Shown: piece by piece, positions 17,326 to 26,059 of the stretch | How positions within the stretch are numbered: position 1 is the stretch's first letter | Layout: the number at the start of each line of letters is the position of its first letter | Origin: Clostridium sulfidigenes | GTDB taxonomy: Bacteria > Bacillota > Clostridia > Clostridiales > Clostridiaceae | DNA length: 64,000 nucleotides | Assembly (NCBI RefSeq): GCF_000732635.1 | Contig: NZ_JPMD01000028.1 | Span: 1-64,000, forward strand | Reading direction: 5' to 3' | Notes under the pieces: model-generated | What the model saw: only the letters and a program-made list of their open reading frames with translations | Told to the model about the DNA's origin: nothing | Databases searched by the model: none | Translations under genes and position numbers: made by a program

Positions 17326-18978
17326 CTATTTTGATAAATTTGTTTTTAATTCCTTTAACCTTAGTAACAATTCATTATATTCTTCATCCAGTGCTACTAC
17401 ATCATCCTTTTTTGATGGCATGGATAACCTTCCAATAACTTCTGAAAGACGATTTTGCAATATGAAAATTTCATTTTCAATTTCTTCTTTATCATTATAC
17501 TTATATTTATTTTTGCTTTCTAAATACTCATTATAATTACCTTTAAACATCTTAATTTTATGATTTTCTATAGTCATTATATTGTCTGCAATAGATTCTA
17601 CAAATCTTCTATCGTGGGATACAAACAATAAAGTGCTATAATAATCTTTAAGTACATTTTCTACAACCTCAAGAGAGTTTATATCCATATAATTAGTGGG
17701 CTCATCTAATATAAGAAGATTTATATTTTGTAATAGCATTTTTGCAAAGGATACTTTAACTCGTTCTCCTCCACTTAATACACTTACTTTTTTATAAATA
17801 TCTTCTCTTTTAAATAATAATCTTGCTAGTAGTATCCTAGCGAAAGTTTCATCATGTATACTACTTTCCATTACATTTTCTATAATAGTATAATTTTCTT
17901 TTAAAATGTCTATAGCTTGACTAAAGTACCCTATATTTGCTCCTTTAGCAATTCTAATGGATTTATCATTGTCCATTATCATCTTTATTAAAGTACTTTT
18001 TCCACATCCATTAGGACCAATGAGTGCTACCTTTGAGGTGTTATATATGCTAAATTCAGCATTATCTAGTATCATCTTCTTGTCAAATGCCTTAGTTATA
18101 TTTTTACCCTCTATAACTATTTTACTATGGAGCTTATTTGAATCCTCAATGTCTAGCTTTATGGTAACTTGTTCTTTAGGTTTTTCTTTAACTTCAAGGT
18201 GTTCTATTCTCTTTTCAATATTTTTAACCGCTCTTTCAATGTTCGCCTTGGCCTTTTGTCCTCCCATCTTGTGAAGCCTAGCCTCGGAATTTCCCATTCG
18301 TTTAGGAGCCGTTTTTATACTTTCTACCTTTTGTTTTGCATCACTAATTACACTTTTGAGTCGCTTCTTTTCCTTTATATACTCCTCATATTCAAACTCA
18401 TCTCTTTCTCTCTCCTTGACTTTCTGAGCAGCATAATCACTATAATTACCGTTATAAATTTTTATTCTGCCATACTCTATTTCTAAAATCTTATTGCATA
18501 ATCCATCTAAGAAGTTTCTATCATGAGATATAAGGACTAATGCTCCCTTATATTTTTTAAAACTTTTTTCCATAAGCTCAATGCCATCTATATCCATATT
18601 GCTAGTAGGCTCATCTGCAAATATCAACATACTATTCTGGCTTAGGGCGTGAGCAAGTTTAAATCTAGTCTTTTCTCCTCCACTCATGCTCTCATTCCAA
18701 ATACTTTCTACATTAAATCTAGAAGCCATTTCATTGGTTATTGATGTACTTTCTGGTCCTTCTAACTGTGATATATATGAGTATGTTCCATATAACTTAA
18801 CATTGCCTTCATCTGACTGCAATCTTTGGCACAATATATTAATTAATGTAGTTTTACCTACTCCATTTATACCTACAATACCTATTATATCCTGAGAATA
18901 AACTTTTAAACTTTCTATATCCAAGATGGATCTATCACCAAAACTTTTTTTAATATTACTACATTCAACTAATAACAT
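17326..18978 (-). CDS. ABC-F ribosome-associated ATPase, probable antibiotic-resistance (Vga/Lsa/CplR-like) type
   Basis: 550 aa with two ABC domains and no membrane segments. Walker A motifs are GINGVGKTT (about 35-43) and GPNGCGKST (about 316-324). The signatures MSGGEKTRFKLAHAL and LSGGERVKVSFAKML and the Walker B segments FADEPTSNMD and LDEPTNYMD are intact. The inter-domain linker (about 185-280) is long, helical and basic, with PKRMGNSEARLHKMGGQKAK, as in ARE proteins that displace drugs from the peptidyl-transferase centre. The C-terminal tail is short and charged. The leader carries a tiny ORF and a hairpin that masks the ribosome binding site, which fits drug-inducible expression. 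A housekeeping EttA-like role is less likely. Confidence 0.85.
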   Translation of the reverse strand: MLLVECSNIKKSFGDRSILDIESLKVYSQDIIGIVGINGVGKTTLINILCQRLQSDEGNVKLYGTYSYISQLEGPESTSITNEMASRFNVESIWNESMSGGEKTRFKLAHALSQNSMLIFADEPTSNMDIDGIELMEKSFKKYKGALVLISHDRNFLDGLCNKILEIEYGRIKIYNGNYSDYAAQKVKERERDEFEYEEYIKEKKRLKSVISDAKQKVESIKTAPKRMGNSEARLHKMGGQKAKANIERAVKNIEKRIEHLEVKEKPKEQVTIKLDIEDSNKLHSKIVIEGKNITKAFDKKMILDNAEFSIYNTSKVALIGPNGCGKSTLIKMIMDNDKSIRIAKGANIGYFSQAIDILKENYTIIENVMESSIHDETFARILLARLLFKREDIYKKVSVLSGGERVKVSFAKMLLQNINLLILDEPTNYMDINSLEVVENVLKDYYSTLLFVSHDRRFVESIADNIMTIENHKIKMFKGNYNEYLESKNKYKYNDKEEIENEIFILQNRLSEVIGRLSMPSKKDDVVALDEEYNELLLRLKELKTNLSK

Positions 18979-18981
18979 AAA

Positions 18982-19014
18982 ATCCCCTCCTTAATAACCT
19001 GGAGAGGATAGCAT
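18982..19014 (-). promoter_or_regulatory. Putative leader-peptide attenuator of the ABC-F gene
   Basis: A seven-codon ORF (MLSSPGY, ATG at 19014, TAA at 18991-18993) ends right at the gene's ribosome binding site GGAGGGG. The CCTCTCC inside its Ser-Ser-Pro codons can pair over 7 bp (one G-U) with GGAGGGG across a 10-base loop and mask it. A ribosome stalled in the leader would free the site. The leader ORF has no good Shine-Dalgarno of its own, which is the main weakness. Confidence 0.45.
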
Positions 19015-19117
19015 CGCAACTAATAATAATCTTTAACATACACTGAATAAACCCTTAAAATATATACAAAAATATTAGTATATATTAGGATTAAAAGCAT
19101 CATTAAGATTAAAAAAC

Positions 19118-19147
19118 ATTATATTGACAAAATATCAACAGTTACAA
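19118..19147 (-). promoter_or_regulatory. Candidate promoter of the ABC-F gene
   Basis: On the minus strand TTGTAA (19142-19147), 18 bases and TATAAT (19118-19123) would start a transcript with a leader of about 130 bases. The remainder of the 520-base gap to the HAD gene is AT-rich, with only a small GCCT/AGGC hairpin near 19191-19207. Confidence 0.45.
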
Positions 19148-19498
19148 AAATACTATCCACTCACAAAATCAAATAAAATGCATAACAACAAAGCCTTTCT
19201 TTAGGCCTCATTCTAATTTTGATTTCTCATAAATAAAAGTGAATTATATTCTCATGTCTGCAAATACCTTGCCTTTCTTAAAATTGAGTTTTAAACTACT
19301 CAATGATAATTATATAAATAACTCATGTGTATGTCAATTTATTTAACTCCAAACCTATCTCTACAATCTATATGAAAATATCTCCAAAATATATTTATAT
19401 TCATGTATAATATATATTAGTTAATATATATTTGTATTTATAGTACTAACAAATTAAAAATTAAATCTCAAAACATAAAAATATAAAAGGAGTCAGCT

Positions 19499-20155
19499 AT
19501 GTTAAAATATAAATGTTTAGTCCTTGATCATGACGATACCGTTGTTAGAAGTACACCTGAAATACATTTTCCAGTGTTCAAAAATACATTGTCTAAACTT
19601 CGTCCAAATACAGAAATAACTCTCGATGAATTTATGATGTACTGCTTTGATCCTGGCTTTAATTCTTTATGCTTTGATATTCTGAAGTTTACATCTGAGG
19701 AAATGGAATATCAACTTACTACATGGAATGAGTATGTACAATATAACATACCAGCCTTCTATACTGGATTCGAAAGAATTATTCAAAGACAAAAAGAAGA
19801 AGGTGGACTAGTTTGCGTTGTCTCTCATTCTTACAGTGAAAATATAAATCGTGATTATTTAGAGAATTGTAGTCTCGCTCCAGACATGATTTTCGGATGG
19901 GAACGCTGTGAAGAAGAGCGTAAGCCTAATCCATATCCTCTTCAGGAAATTATGCGTAAATATAACCTTAAACCTAACGAACTTATAATGATTGATGATT
20001 TGAAGCCAGGCTTTGATATGGCAAAAAGATGTAATGTAGATTTTGCTAGTGCTGGATGGTCACACACAAATAGCTTAATTATAGAATTTATGAAAAAAAA
20101 CTGTGATTATTATTTTAATAAGGTTGAGGAACTTGAAAAGTTTTTATTTGAATAA
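19499..20155 (+). CDS. HAD-superfamily hydrolase
   Basis: 218 aa. Motif I is LDHDDTVV (nucleophile Asp and acid/base Asp two apart), motif II VVSHS, motif III EERKPNPYPL with the conserved Lys, and motif IV MIDDLKPGFDMA. The cap lies between motifs I and II, as in phosphoglycolate phosphatase-like enzymes. ATG follows AAAAGGAGTCAGCT. Cytosolic phosphatase, substrate unknown. It stands alone between divergent and convergent neighbours. Confidence 0.88.
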   Translation: MLKYKCLVLDHDDTVVRSTPEIHFPVFKNTLSKLRPNTEITLDEFMMYCFDPGFNSLCFDILKFTSEEMEYQLTTWNEYVQYNIPAFYTGFERIIQRQKEEGGLVCVVSHSYSENINRDYLENCSLAPDMIFGWERCEEERKPNPYPLQEIMRKYNLKPNELIMIDDLKPGFDMAKRCNVDFASAGWSHTNSLIIEFMKKNCDYYFNKVEELEKFLFE

Positions 20156-20240
20156 CATTAATCCAAAAGTCAATGAATAGATATCTCTTTCCAGAAGGTG
20201 TACATGGAACTTTTTTTCAATAATGTATTATAATAAAATA

Positions 20241-20280
20241 ATAAATATCTCTGCCAAATAACTATGGCAGAAGTATTTAT
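20241..20280 (+). terminator. Terminator downstream of the HAD gene
   Basis: The stem ATAAATATCTCTGCC (20241-20255) pairs with GGCAGAAGTATTTAT (20266-20280) with two mismatches; U-rich sequence follows on the plus strand. Confidence 0.65.
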
Positions 20281-20315
20281 TTTGCTACTATCTAAGTAGA
20301 ATTTTACTCACTCCC

Positions 20316-20426
20316 TCAACAGCTTTTTATGCGTCTTTTTACTACGTTTGGTTCCAAAATTGCTTGCCTTCTTTTACCTGTTGATTTATACAAAACAGTA
20401 ATGTTTTTACTTATGCGTTCATACAT
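20316..20426 (-). CDS. Possible 36-aa basic small protein directly after the DUF434 gene
   Basis: The DUF434 stop TAA (20429-20431) is followed after two bases by an ATG with AAGGA in front. The frame runs 36 codons (MYERISKNITVLYKSTGKRR, then QAILEPNVVKRRIKSC). It is strongly basic and ends in Cys. I recognise no family. It could be a real coupled small gene, a decayed remnant or chance; the tight junction and the start site are the only support. Confidence 0.3.
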   Translation of the reverse strand: MYERISKNITVLYKSTGKRRQAILEPNVVKRRIKSC

Positions 20427-20428
20427 CC

Positions 20429-21202
20429 TTACAAAAAATAAAATTTACTAAAATCCACACAATTAACCCCTAACTTCTTATCCTCAATAATATTATTATT
20501 CATATTTATCCAACTCTTACATTTATCAATGATAATTGCATCACTAGATACTACATTTTCTTTTGTTTCTAATATACTATCCACATTGTTAATAATCTCT
20601 ACATCCACTTTAAATTGTAAATTTTCTAGTAATTCTAAGATTCTCATTTTCAGTCTCCCTGAATTTGAAACTGGTTTATCTAAATAGAATATAGCTTTAT
20701 TAACTTTATATTGTCCTAATCTTTCACCTAGTAGTTTAATTGCTATATCTGTTTTATCTATAACTGAATATGTACCCCGAAGTCCTGCTAAATCTCTTAT
20801 TGTACCATCCATTGACTTTATAATTAGTGAATTAGAAAGTGCAACTTCTAGAGTTATTATTGTATTAAAGCCATCTATGTTTATTGTTTTCCCAGATAAA
20901 GAATCAGTAACTTCTTTAGATTTTCTATTTGTAACATCTTCACTTTTAGAAATTCCCCTCACTAATGCAAGCCTCTGCCTTTCAGATAAAAGATAGTGAT
21001 TTCCTATAAAAGTTGATGCTCCCTTTATGTTATATCCCCTATTTAATAGAAACAAAAGCTCTTCTCCTGCCTTTTGTAATTTACATCTGTATTCATCTCC
21101 AAATTCCTTTTCATCCCTTGGGACATATCCTCTTCTAGTAGTTTTACTCAATATCTTCACCTTACTTTCAACAGTAATATATTTCGTGTTATTACCTTGC
21201 AA
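20429..21202 (-). CDS. DUF434 domain protein
   Basis: 257 aa. The N-terminal third carries the DUF434 signature: RRGYVPRDEKEFG, then LQKAGEELLFLLNRGYNIKG and YLLSERQRLALVRG. The C-terminal part has NIDGFNTIITLEVAL, LRGTYSVID and AIFYLDKPVSNSGRLK, an acidic pattern (Asp in IDGFN, Asp in YLDKP, DAIIIDK near the end) reminiscent of a PIN/NYN-like nuclease fold. Related proteins occur in archaea and Clostridia and have no known function. The nuclease idea is inference from the acidic spacing only. Confidence 0.8.
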   Translation of the reverse strand: MQGNNTKYITVESKVKILSKTTRRGYVPRDEKEFGDEYRCKLQKAGEELLFLLNRGYNIKGASTFIGNHYLLSERQRLALVRGISKSEDVTNRKSKEVTDSLSGKTINIDGFNTIITLEVALSNSLIIKSMDGTIRDLAGLRGTYSVIDKTDIAIKLLGERLGQYKVNKAIFYLDKPVSNSGRLKMRILELLENLQFKVDVEIINNVDSILETKENVVSSDAIIIDKCKSWINMNNNIIEDKKLGVNCVDFSKFYFL

Positions 21203-21353
21203 TGGCCTTTTCTACTACCTTTCTTTTTCACCATTCATTATGCTCCACATTATAAGGATTATTCATCTCATTTGTATGGAATCTATTAAATTGATAAATA
21301 CTTTAATATGTGTTACTATTAGGCGTTGAATAAAGGATGAAAGGTATGAGTAA

Positions 21354-22466
21354 ATGAATTTTAAAGAATTAGGAATTAGTACAAATATAATAGATATATT
21401 AAATAAGTCTGGGATAAAAGATCCAACTGATATTCAAAGAGAAAGTATTCCATATATTAAAGATGGAAAAGACCTTATAGCTGAAGCTCAAACTGGCACA
21501 GGTAAAACTTTAGCATTTCTATTGCCCATTTTTGAAAATATTAATCCGAACCTTGATGCTACACAAGTGTTAATACTGACTCCAACCCGTGAGTTAGCCA
21601 TTCAAATTACTAACGAGGCCTCTAAATTAGCTGAGAGCGTAAACATAAATATTTTAGCTGCTTATGGTGGAAAAGATATAGGTTCCCAATTAAATAAGCT
21701 TAAGGGAAGCATTCACTTAATAATAGCTACCCCTGGAAGACTTCTTGACCATCTTGAGAGAAAATCAATCAATTTATCTAAGCTTAAAACCTTTGTTCTT
21801 GATGAGGCAGATCAAATGCTACTTATGGGTTTTAAAAATGAAGTAGAAAATATAATTAAGCATACCCCTAAAAACCATCAAACATTATGTTTTTCTGCTA
21901 CTATGGATTCTTCTGTTAAAAAACTTGCTTATAGATATATGAAAGATCCTATTGTGGTGTCTGTAAAAAAAGAAAGCATAACTCTTTCTACTATAAATCA
22001 AGAAATCGTTGAAACTACCGATCGATTAAAGCAAGATTCCCTCTTCAAAGCTCTTGAAGAAGATAACCCATTTATGGCAATAATCTTCTGCAGAACTAAA
22101 AGAAGAGCCGATGCTCTTGAAATGGCTATGGGTAAAAGAAAATTTAATTGCGAGAAAATTCATAGCGATGTTCCTCAAAATAAAAGAGAAAGAATCATGA
22201 AGTCCTTTAGAAATGCGGATATTCAATATCTAATTGCAACGGATGTAGCTGCAAGAGGTATTGATATTTCTGGTATTACTCACATATATAACTATGACAT
22301 TCCAGAATCTCCAGAAAGCTATATTCATAGAATTGGTAGAACAGCTAGAGCTGGTGAAAGTGGCTATACTTGCTGTTTTATGGATCCCAAAGATACCTAT
22401 TTACTTGAAAAAATTGAAGAAAAAATAGGATTTAAAATTTCTAGAAGAAATATAGATTTAGTGTAA
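21354..22466 (+). CDS. DEAD-box ATP-dependent RNA helicase
   Basis: 370 aa, just the two RecA-like domains with no C-terminal extension. All motifs are visible: Q motif (DPTDIQRESIP), I AQTGTGKT, Ia PTRELAIQ, Ib TPGRLLDH, II DEAD, III SAT, IV AIIFCRT, V ATDVAARGID, VI HRIGRTARAG. It should unwind short RNA duplexes in RNA decay, ribosome assembly or cold growth. Lacking an RNA-binding tail it cannot be called CshA or DbpA. It is followed by a strong terminator. Confidence 0.93.
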   Translation: MNFKELGISTNIIDILNKSGIKDPTDIQRESIPYIKDGKDLIAEAQTGTGKTLAFLLPIFENINPNLDATQVLILTPTRELAIQITNEASKLAESVNINILAAYGGKDIGSQLNKLKGSIHLIIATPGRLLDHLERKSINLSKLKTFVLDEADQMLLMGFKNEVENIIKHTPKNHQTLCFSATMDSSVKKLAYRYMKDPIVVSVKKESITLSTINQEIVETTDRLKQDSLFKALEEDNPFMAIIFCRTKRRADALEMAMGKRKFNCEKIHSDVPQNKRERIMKSFRNADIQYLIATDVAARGIDISGITHIYNYDIPESPESYIHRIGRTARAGESGYTCCFMDPKDTYLLEKIEEKIGFKISRRNIDLV

Positions 22467-22495
22467 CTTGAAGTTTAACATGATATAAAATAATA

Positions 22496-22527
22496 AGGTA
22501 CTAGGGGATTTATTTCCCTCAGTACCT
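22496..22527 (+). terminator. Terminator of the DEAD-box helicase gene
   Basis: AGGTACTAGGGGA (22496-22508) pairs with TCCCTCAGTACCT (22515-22527), 12 of 13 positions, 6-base loop. Confidence 0.8.
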
Positions 22528-22545
22528 AGTTTAAATATAAAATCC

Positions 22546-22804
22546 TTATTTTAAAGTCTTACTTCTAAGTATTACTTCATCATATATTTGTCCAATTTCC
22601 TTCCTTTGCTTTATTGCCTCTAAAAAATATCCTTCATCATACAGTTGTTTTCCCAGCAAAACACCTTCTCTACAATAGGTTCTCCATTAGTTCAATACTT
22701 CTTCTAATCTCTTATGATTTCTTGAATACTCATAAGCAGATTGTAGACAAATATGCTGACAAGCCAAACAATCATATAAGGTGTGATGGGCAGTTATAGG
22801 AATC
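22546..22804 (-). pseudogene. Remnant of a 3'-5' exonuclease-like gene
   Basis: A minus-strand frame without a start runs from the end of the DUF1801 gene and reads RIPITAHHTLYDCLACQHIC, then LQSAYEYSRNHKRLEEVLN, a TAA (22687-22689), and on to WRTYCREGVLLGKQLYDEGY and a final stop at 22546-22548. HHTLYDCLA matches the last exonuclease motif of DEDD (epsilon-like) nucleases (H...D...A). The 5' catalytic part is missing and the frame is interrupted, so I read it as a decayed gene end. Confidence 0.5.
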
Positions 22805-23149
22805 CTAATACACACTTGTGAAACAAGCCCTAAATATCTTTGATAAAGTTTCAAATGGTATTACCTGGTTATCAAATACTTGTAGTGCGCCTTTTGGTGT
22901 AATTTTATATTCTAATAACTCATCTTTATATTGAAATACTTCATCCACAAAAATATTTATATGATCATTGAATACGCGAATAACAATAGTTGTTCTATCT
23001 ATATAGAAACATGGAACTTTAGTCCACATTTTTTCCTTTATATCAGGAACTATATCATGAATTATATTTCTAATAGACTCCAATCGTTTTTCTTTTTCCA
23101 CTCCATAACTTGCAAAATAATCTGAAACTTCTTTACATTTAATCCCCAT
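22805..23149 (-). CDS. DUF1801 (YdhG-like) family protein
   Basis: 114 aa. The pattern ESIRNIIHDIVPDIKEKMWTKVPCFYID and then IVIRVFNDHINIFVD and YKITPKGALQVF is that of the DUF1801/YdhG family, small alpha-beta proteins in which a conserved helix holds PDxxExxxWxxPxF. Molecular function is not established. ATG follows GGGAGGAAATT. The stop is directly followed by the remnant nuclease frame, suggesting a deletion brought the two together. Confidence 0.8.
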   Translation of the reverse strand: MGIKCKEVSDYFASYGVEKEKRLESIRNIIHDIVPDIKEKMWTKVPCFYIDRTTIVIRVFNDHINIFVDEVFQYKDELLEYKITPKGALQVFDNQVIPFETLSKIFRACFTSVY

Positions 23150-23203
23150 AATTTCCTCCCACTTTTATACTTAATAATTTAACTATAGAGTATACTCACA
23201 CTG

Positions 23204-23731
23204 TCAAAGTAATTTTTCATATAATCTAAACCAATTCAACCCATAGTTTCCAAGCCCTAAATCAACAGTATCAATATATTTAAAACCACATTTTTCATAT
23301 AGCTTAATTGCAGGTATATTACCTTCATAGACATCCAATCTAATTGATTTAACCTGTGACTTAATACTATGCTCAATAGCAAAATCCATTAACGCTTTAC
23401 CTACACCACATTTGAAAAACTTTGGGTGTACTACAAATGTATATACTACAAAAACATCTGAATAATCAGACTTAAATCCCCATTCTGCATTATAATATGC
23501 AGGTTCAGGCTCATGGCTTAAAATAATAGAACCAACTATTTTATTATTATGCTTTGCTACATAAAGATTTCCATGTTTAACTCCATCAATTGCATTTTGC
23601 CGTACAGGATATATCCCTTTTTTCCATCCAGGATAGTTTACTCCTTCTGCTAAATGGTCATTTAAATCGTTATAAAGCTGTTCTAACTCATCAAAATCAT
23701 CAGCTTGTCCTATTTCAAAAACTATATCCAT
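23204..23731 (-). CDS. GNAT-family N-acetyltransferase
   Basis: 175 aa. Acetyl-CoA-binding motif A is VVHPKFFKCGVGKALMDFA, followed by IRLDVYEGNIPAIKLYEKCGFKYID (in two blocks, LDVYEGN and LYEKCGF), the standard end of the GNAT fold. ATG follows GGAGGGG. Acceptor unknown. It is the last of a run of four minus-strand genes (tandem GNAT, HIT, GNAT, GNAT). Confidence 0.9.
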   Translation of the reverse strand: MDIVFEIGQADDFDELEQLYNDLNDHLAEGVNYPGWKKGIYPVRQNAIDGVKHGNLYVAKHNNKIVGSIILSHEPEPAYYNAEWGFKSDYSDVFVVYTFVVHPKFFKCGVGKALMDFAIEHSIKSQVKSIRLDVYEGNIPAIKLYEKCGFKYIDTVDLGLGNYGLNWFRLYEKLL

Positions 23732-23767
23732 ATATGTACCCCTCCAATTAACTTAAATTTATCTTCA

Positions 23768-24331
23768 TTAGTCACTATATCCAATTAACCATTCTTCTCT
23801 CAAAATTGCATAATGAACAACATCATATAAAATACCTTTTACTTTTACTTCCTGTATGCCAGTTCCTTCATATCTCATACCACATTTTTGCATAACACGA
23901 CCAGAGCCCTCATTTCCTATGTAGTGCGTAGCTTCAACACGATTCAATTCTAGTTTTGAAAAAGAAAAGTCTAATATTAGATTTAAAGCCTCTGACATAT
24001 AACCCTTATTCCAATAACCTCTATTCAAAACATAACCAAAACTCGCTTTATTATCTTCAATATATGGTCTTAAATCAATGCATCCAATACATTTTTCTTC
24101 TTCTTCTAATTCAATTGCAAAAACTCCACTTTTATCAATATAGTATGTTTTCACAACGTCCTCTATTTCTGATATATCCTTATATGAAGGCCATGTTAAA
24201 TATTTTGTTACAACATCATCACTGGCATATAAAAAAACATCATCTATATCATCCATAGTGAATGGTCTTAAAATTAACCTCTTTGATTTTAAGAATAAAT
24301 TTTCTCTTAAAATTTCATTGTAATCAACCAC
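23768..24331 (-). CDS. RimJ/RimL-type GNAT acetyltransferase
   Basis: 187 aa from GTG after GAGGTG. N-terminal SKRLILRPFTMDDIDDVF and the core GYVLNRGYWNKGYMSEALNL, ending NRVEATHYIGNEGSGRVMQK and then CGMRYEGT, match the RimJ/RimL and spermidine-type branch that acetylates protein N-termini or small amines. Substrate not deducible. It is 36 bases upstream of the next GNAT gene and likely shares its transcript. Confidence 0.9.
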   Translation of the reverse strand: MVDYNEILRENLFLKSKRLILRPFTMDDIDDVFLYASDDVVTKYLTWPSYKDISEIEDVVKTYYIDKSGVFAIELEEEEKCIGCIDLRPYIEDNKASFGYVLNRGYWNKGYMSEALNLILDFSFSKLELNRVEATHYIGNEGSGRVMQKCGMRYEGTGIQEVKVKGILYDVVHYAILREEWLIGYSD

Positions 24332-24364
24332 GTTCTACACCTCACTTAAATATTCTTCCTACAT

Positions 24365-24832
24365 CTAGTAATCAATCTCCTTCATTAATTTCAACAAATT
24401 CTCTGTTATATTTGTTTTTAAATCACCATATTTTTCATCTGAATATTCATACTGACTACCATATCTTTGTTCCTTTGGATAAAAATAAGATGGTCTGCAC
24501 TTATTCTCTTCAGGTTCCCAATCATAACGAGCTTCAATATGCGCATGTAAATAGTGATCTAAATTCATCAAAATAGAGTAATTAATTCTTAATGGATTAC
24601 ATGCTTTTATAATGGCGTCTCCTATTAATGTCATATCAGTTAAATATTGAGTTCTTTCTTCTAGAGATAATTCATTTAATGAACTCGCTCTCGGATATCC
24701 AAGAAGAACACAATATCCAGGCAGAAATTGATTATCTCCTATAACAGCAAAGCCGCTTTTCATTTTTACCATTACTGTAGGATTTTCATCTCTTTCTGCA
24801 GAACCAATTCTATCACTTTTCCAACTATTCAT
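24365..24832 (-). CDS. HIT-like family protein (nucleotide hydrolase/transferase fold)
   Basis: 155 aa. The near-C-terminal block SILMNLDHYLHAHIEARYDW carries three His (HYLHAHI), a variant of the HIT triad H-x-H-x-H in which the first spacing is one residue longer. N-terminal RENPTVM-like strands and FLPGYCVLLGYPRASSLNEL match the AP4A-hydrolase style of HIT proteins. Substrates are usually dinucleoside polyphosphates or nucleotidyl-amines. ATG follows GGAGGAAATATATT. Confidence 0.75.
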   Translation of the reverse strand: MNSWKSDRIGSAERDENPTVMVKMKSGFAVIGDNQFLPGYCVLLGYPRASSLNELSLEERTQYLTDMTLIGDAIIKACNPLRINYSILMNLDHYLHAHIEARYDWEPEENKCRPSYFYPKEQRYGSQYEYSDEKYGDLKTNITENLLKLMKEIDY

Positions 24833-24899
24833 AATATATTTCCTCCATATGTTATAAATAAAAATTATTTACTCTATAAACTTTTATTTGTAACCTTTT

Positions 24900-25733
24900 C
24901 TACTTTATACCTTTAACAACAAACTCATGTTCACGTTCTTTTATAAAACCTACCTTTTCATATAAAAACCTTGCTGAATTTCCTTCAACTACCCAAAGTG
25001 CCACTGTTGTATATCCTTTATCTAACAATCTATTAACAGCATAGCTTAACAATGCTTTTCCATACCCTTTATGCTGATGCTCTACTCCTACTGCAAGTGA
25101 ATCTATTTCATTAGCTTCAAGTCTAACAGCTGCTACTATTTCATCATTTTTACGTAACAGAAATATATTTTCTGCATTTTCTTTATACTGATTTCTCTCT
25201 TCCTCACTTGGTAGGCTCAATGTAGAATCTAAACCCACAGATAAACGCATTTTATGAAATGATTCACTGAAAATTTTTTGACATTCATGATAATACTTAT
25301 CTTCATAATTTATAATTTCATCATTATCTACCGCCAATTTACTGCCATTATAAGTCATAAAATTAGATGTAAACCAATAGTTATACCCATTTTTATACAA
25401 AAATGTTTTTTCAACATCACTAACTCTAAAATCACAAACTATTTCCTCAACTCCAACATTTCTCATTGTATCCTCTAAGTGCTTTAACAAGGCAGTTCCA
25501 ATACCTTTTTTTCTTTTTGCTGGTTTCACATAAAAAGTCATACTAGTCTTTTTACTTGCTTCAGTAAATATACCTACACCAACCACTTCAGATGCAACTA
25601 TAACAATGCTCCCATACTGAGGCCATCTATTTAAGCAGTTAATTACATCATTTCTTACAAAATCATCATCTGAAATAAGTTTATTTACTTCATCTTTATA
25701 TTCATACTTATACTCTTTAATACATAAGTTCAT
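24900..25733 (-). CDS. Tandem GNAT acetyltransferase (two domains)
   Basis: About 277 aa from the ATG at 25733 (MNLCIKEYK); an ATG at 25757 overlaps the GGAGG site. Two complete GNAT folds are joined. The first has FYVKPAKRKKGIGTALLKHL and ends VEKTFLYKNGYNY; the second has VGVEHQHKGYGKALLSYAVN and ends NSARFLYEKVGFIKERE. Such double proteins resemble mycothiol-synthase-like GNATs, where often only one half is active. Substrate unknown. Confidence 0.88.
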   Translation of the reverse strand: MNLCIKEYKYEYKDEVNKLISDDDFVRNDVINCLNRWPQYGSIVIVASEVVGVGIFTEASKKTSMTFYVKPAKRKKGIGTALLKHLEDTMRNVGVEEIVCDFRVSDVEKTFLYKNGYNYWFTSNFMTYNGSKLAVDNDEIINYEDKYYHECQKIFSESFHKMRLSVGLDSTLSLPSEEERNQYKENAENIFLLRKNDEIVAAVRLEANEIDSLAVGVEHQHKGYGKALLSYAVNRLLDKGYTTVALWVVEGNSARFLYEKVGFIKEREHEFVVKGIK

Positions 25734-25967
25734 AATTAAATATATCCTCCAAATCATTTATCATAAAGATATTGCTACTATATACCCATTTCTATTCTGC
25801 TATTCTTCATTTAAATCCCAATAATTCCTTTATTTTAATAGAACATTTTTACCATCCTTTATATATACGCTAAAAACTTTAATATTCCTCTTTTTATAAA
25901 GTTATACTTTATTTTACATGGATATCTATTTATCTTATGAGCAAATCAAACAAATTTAAACAAAAAT
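25734..25967. other. Gene-free AT-rich interval upstream of the tandem GNAT gene
   Basis: I see no ORF with a ribosome binding site here; together with the adjacent terminator it makes a 326-base gap. It presumably holds the promoter for the GNAT cluster. Confidence 0.5.
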
Positions 25968-26001
25968 AAACTTCAGAAGAGCACTATCTCCTCTGAAGTT
26001 T
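25968..26001 (-). terminator. Terminator of the SEC-C gene
   Basis: AAACTTCAGAAGAG (25968-25981) pairs with CTCCTCTGAAGTTT (25988-26001) with one wobble; a U-rich stretch follows on the minus strand. Confidence 0.8.
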
Positions 26002-26059
26002 ATTTACTTATGTTTACTATTAAATTAAACTTTATAAAACTAAGACTTTCCTAACCAAG

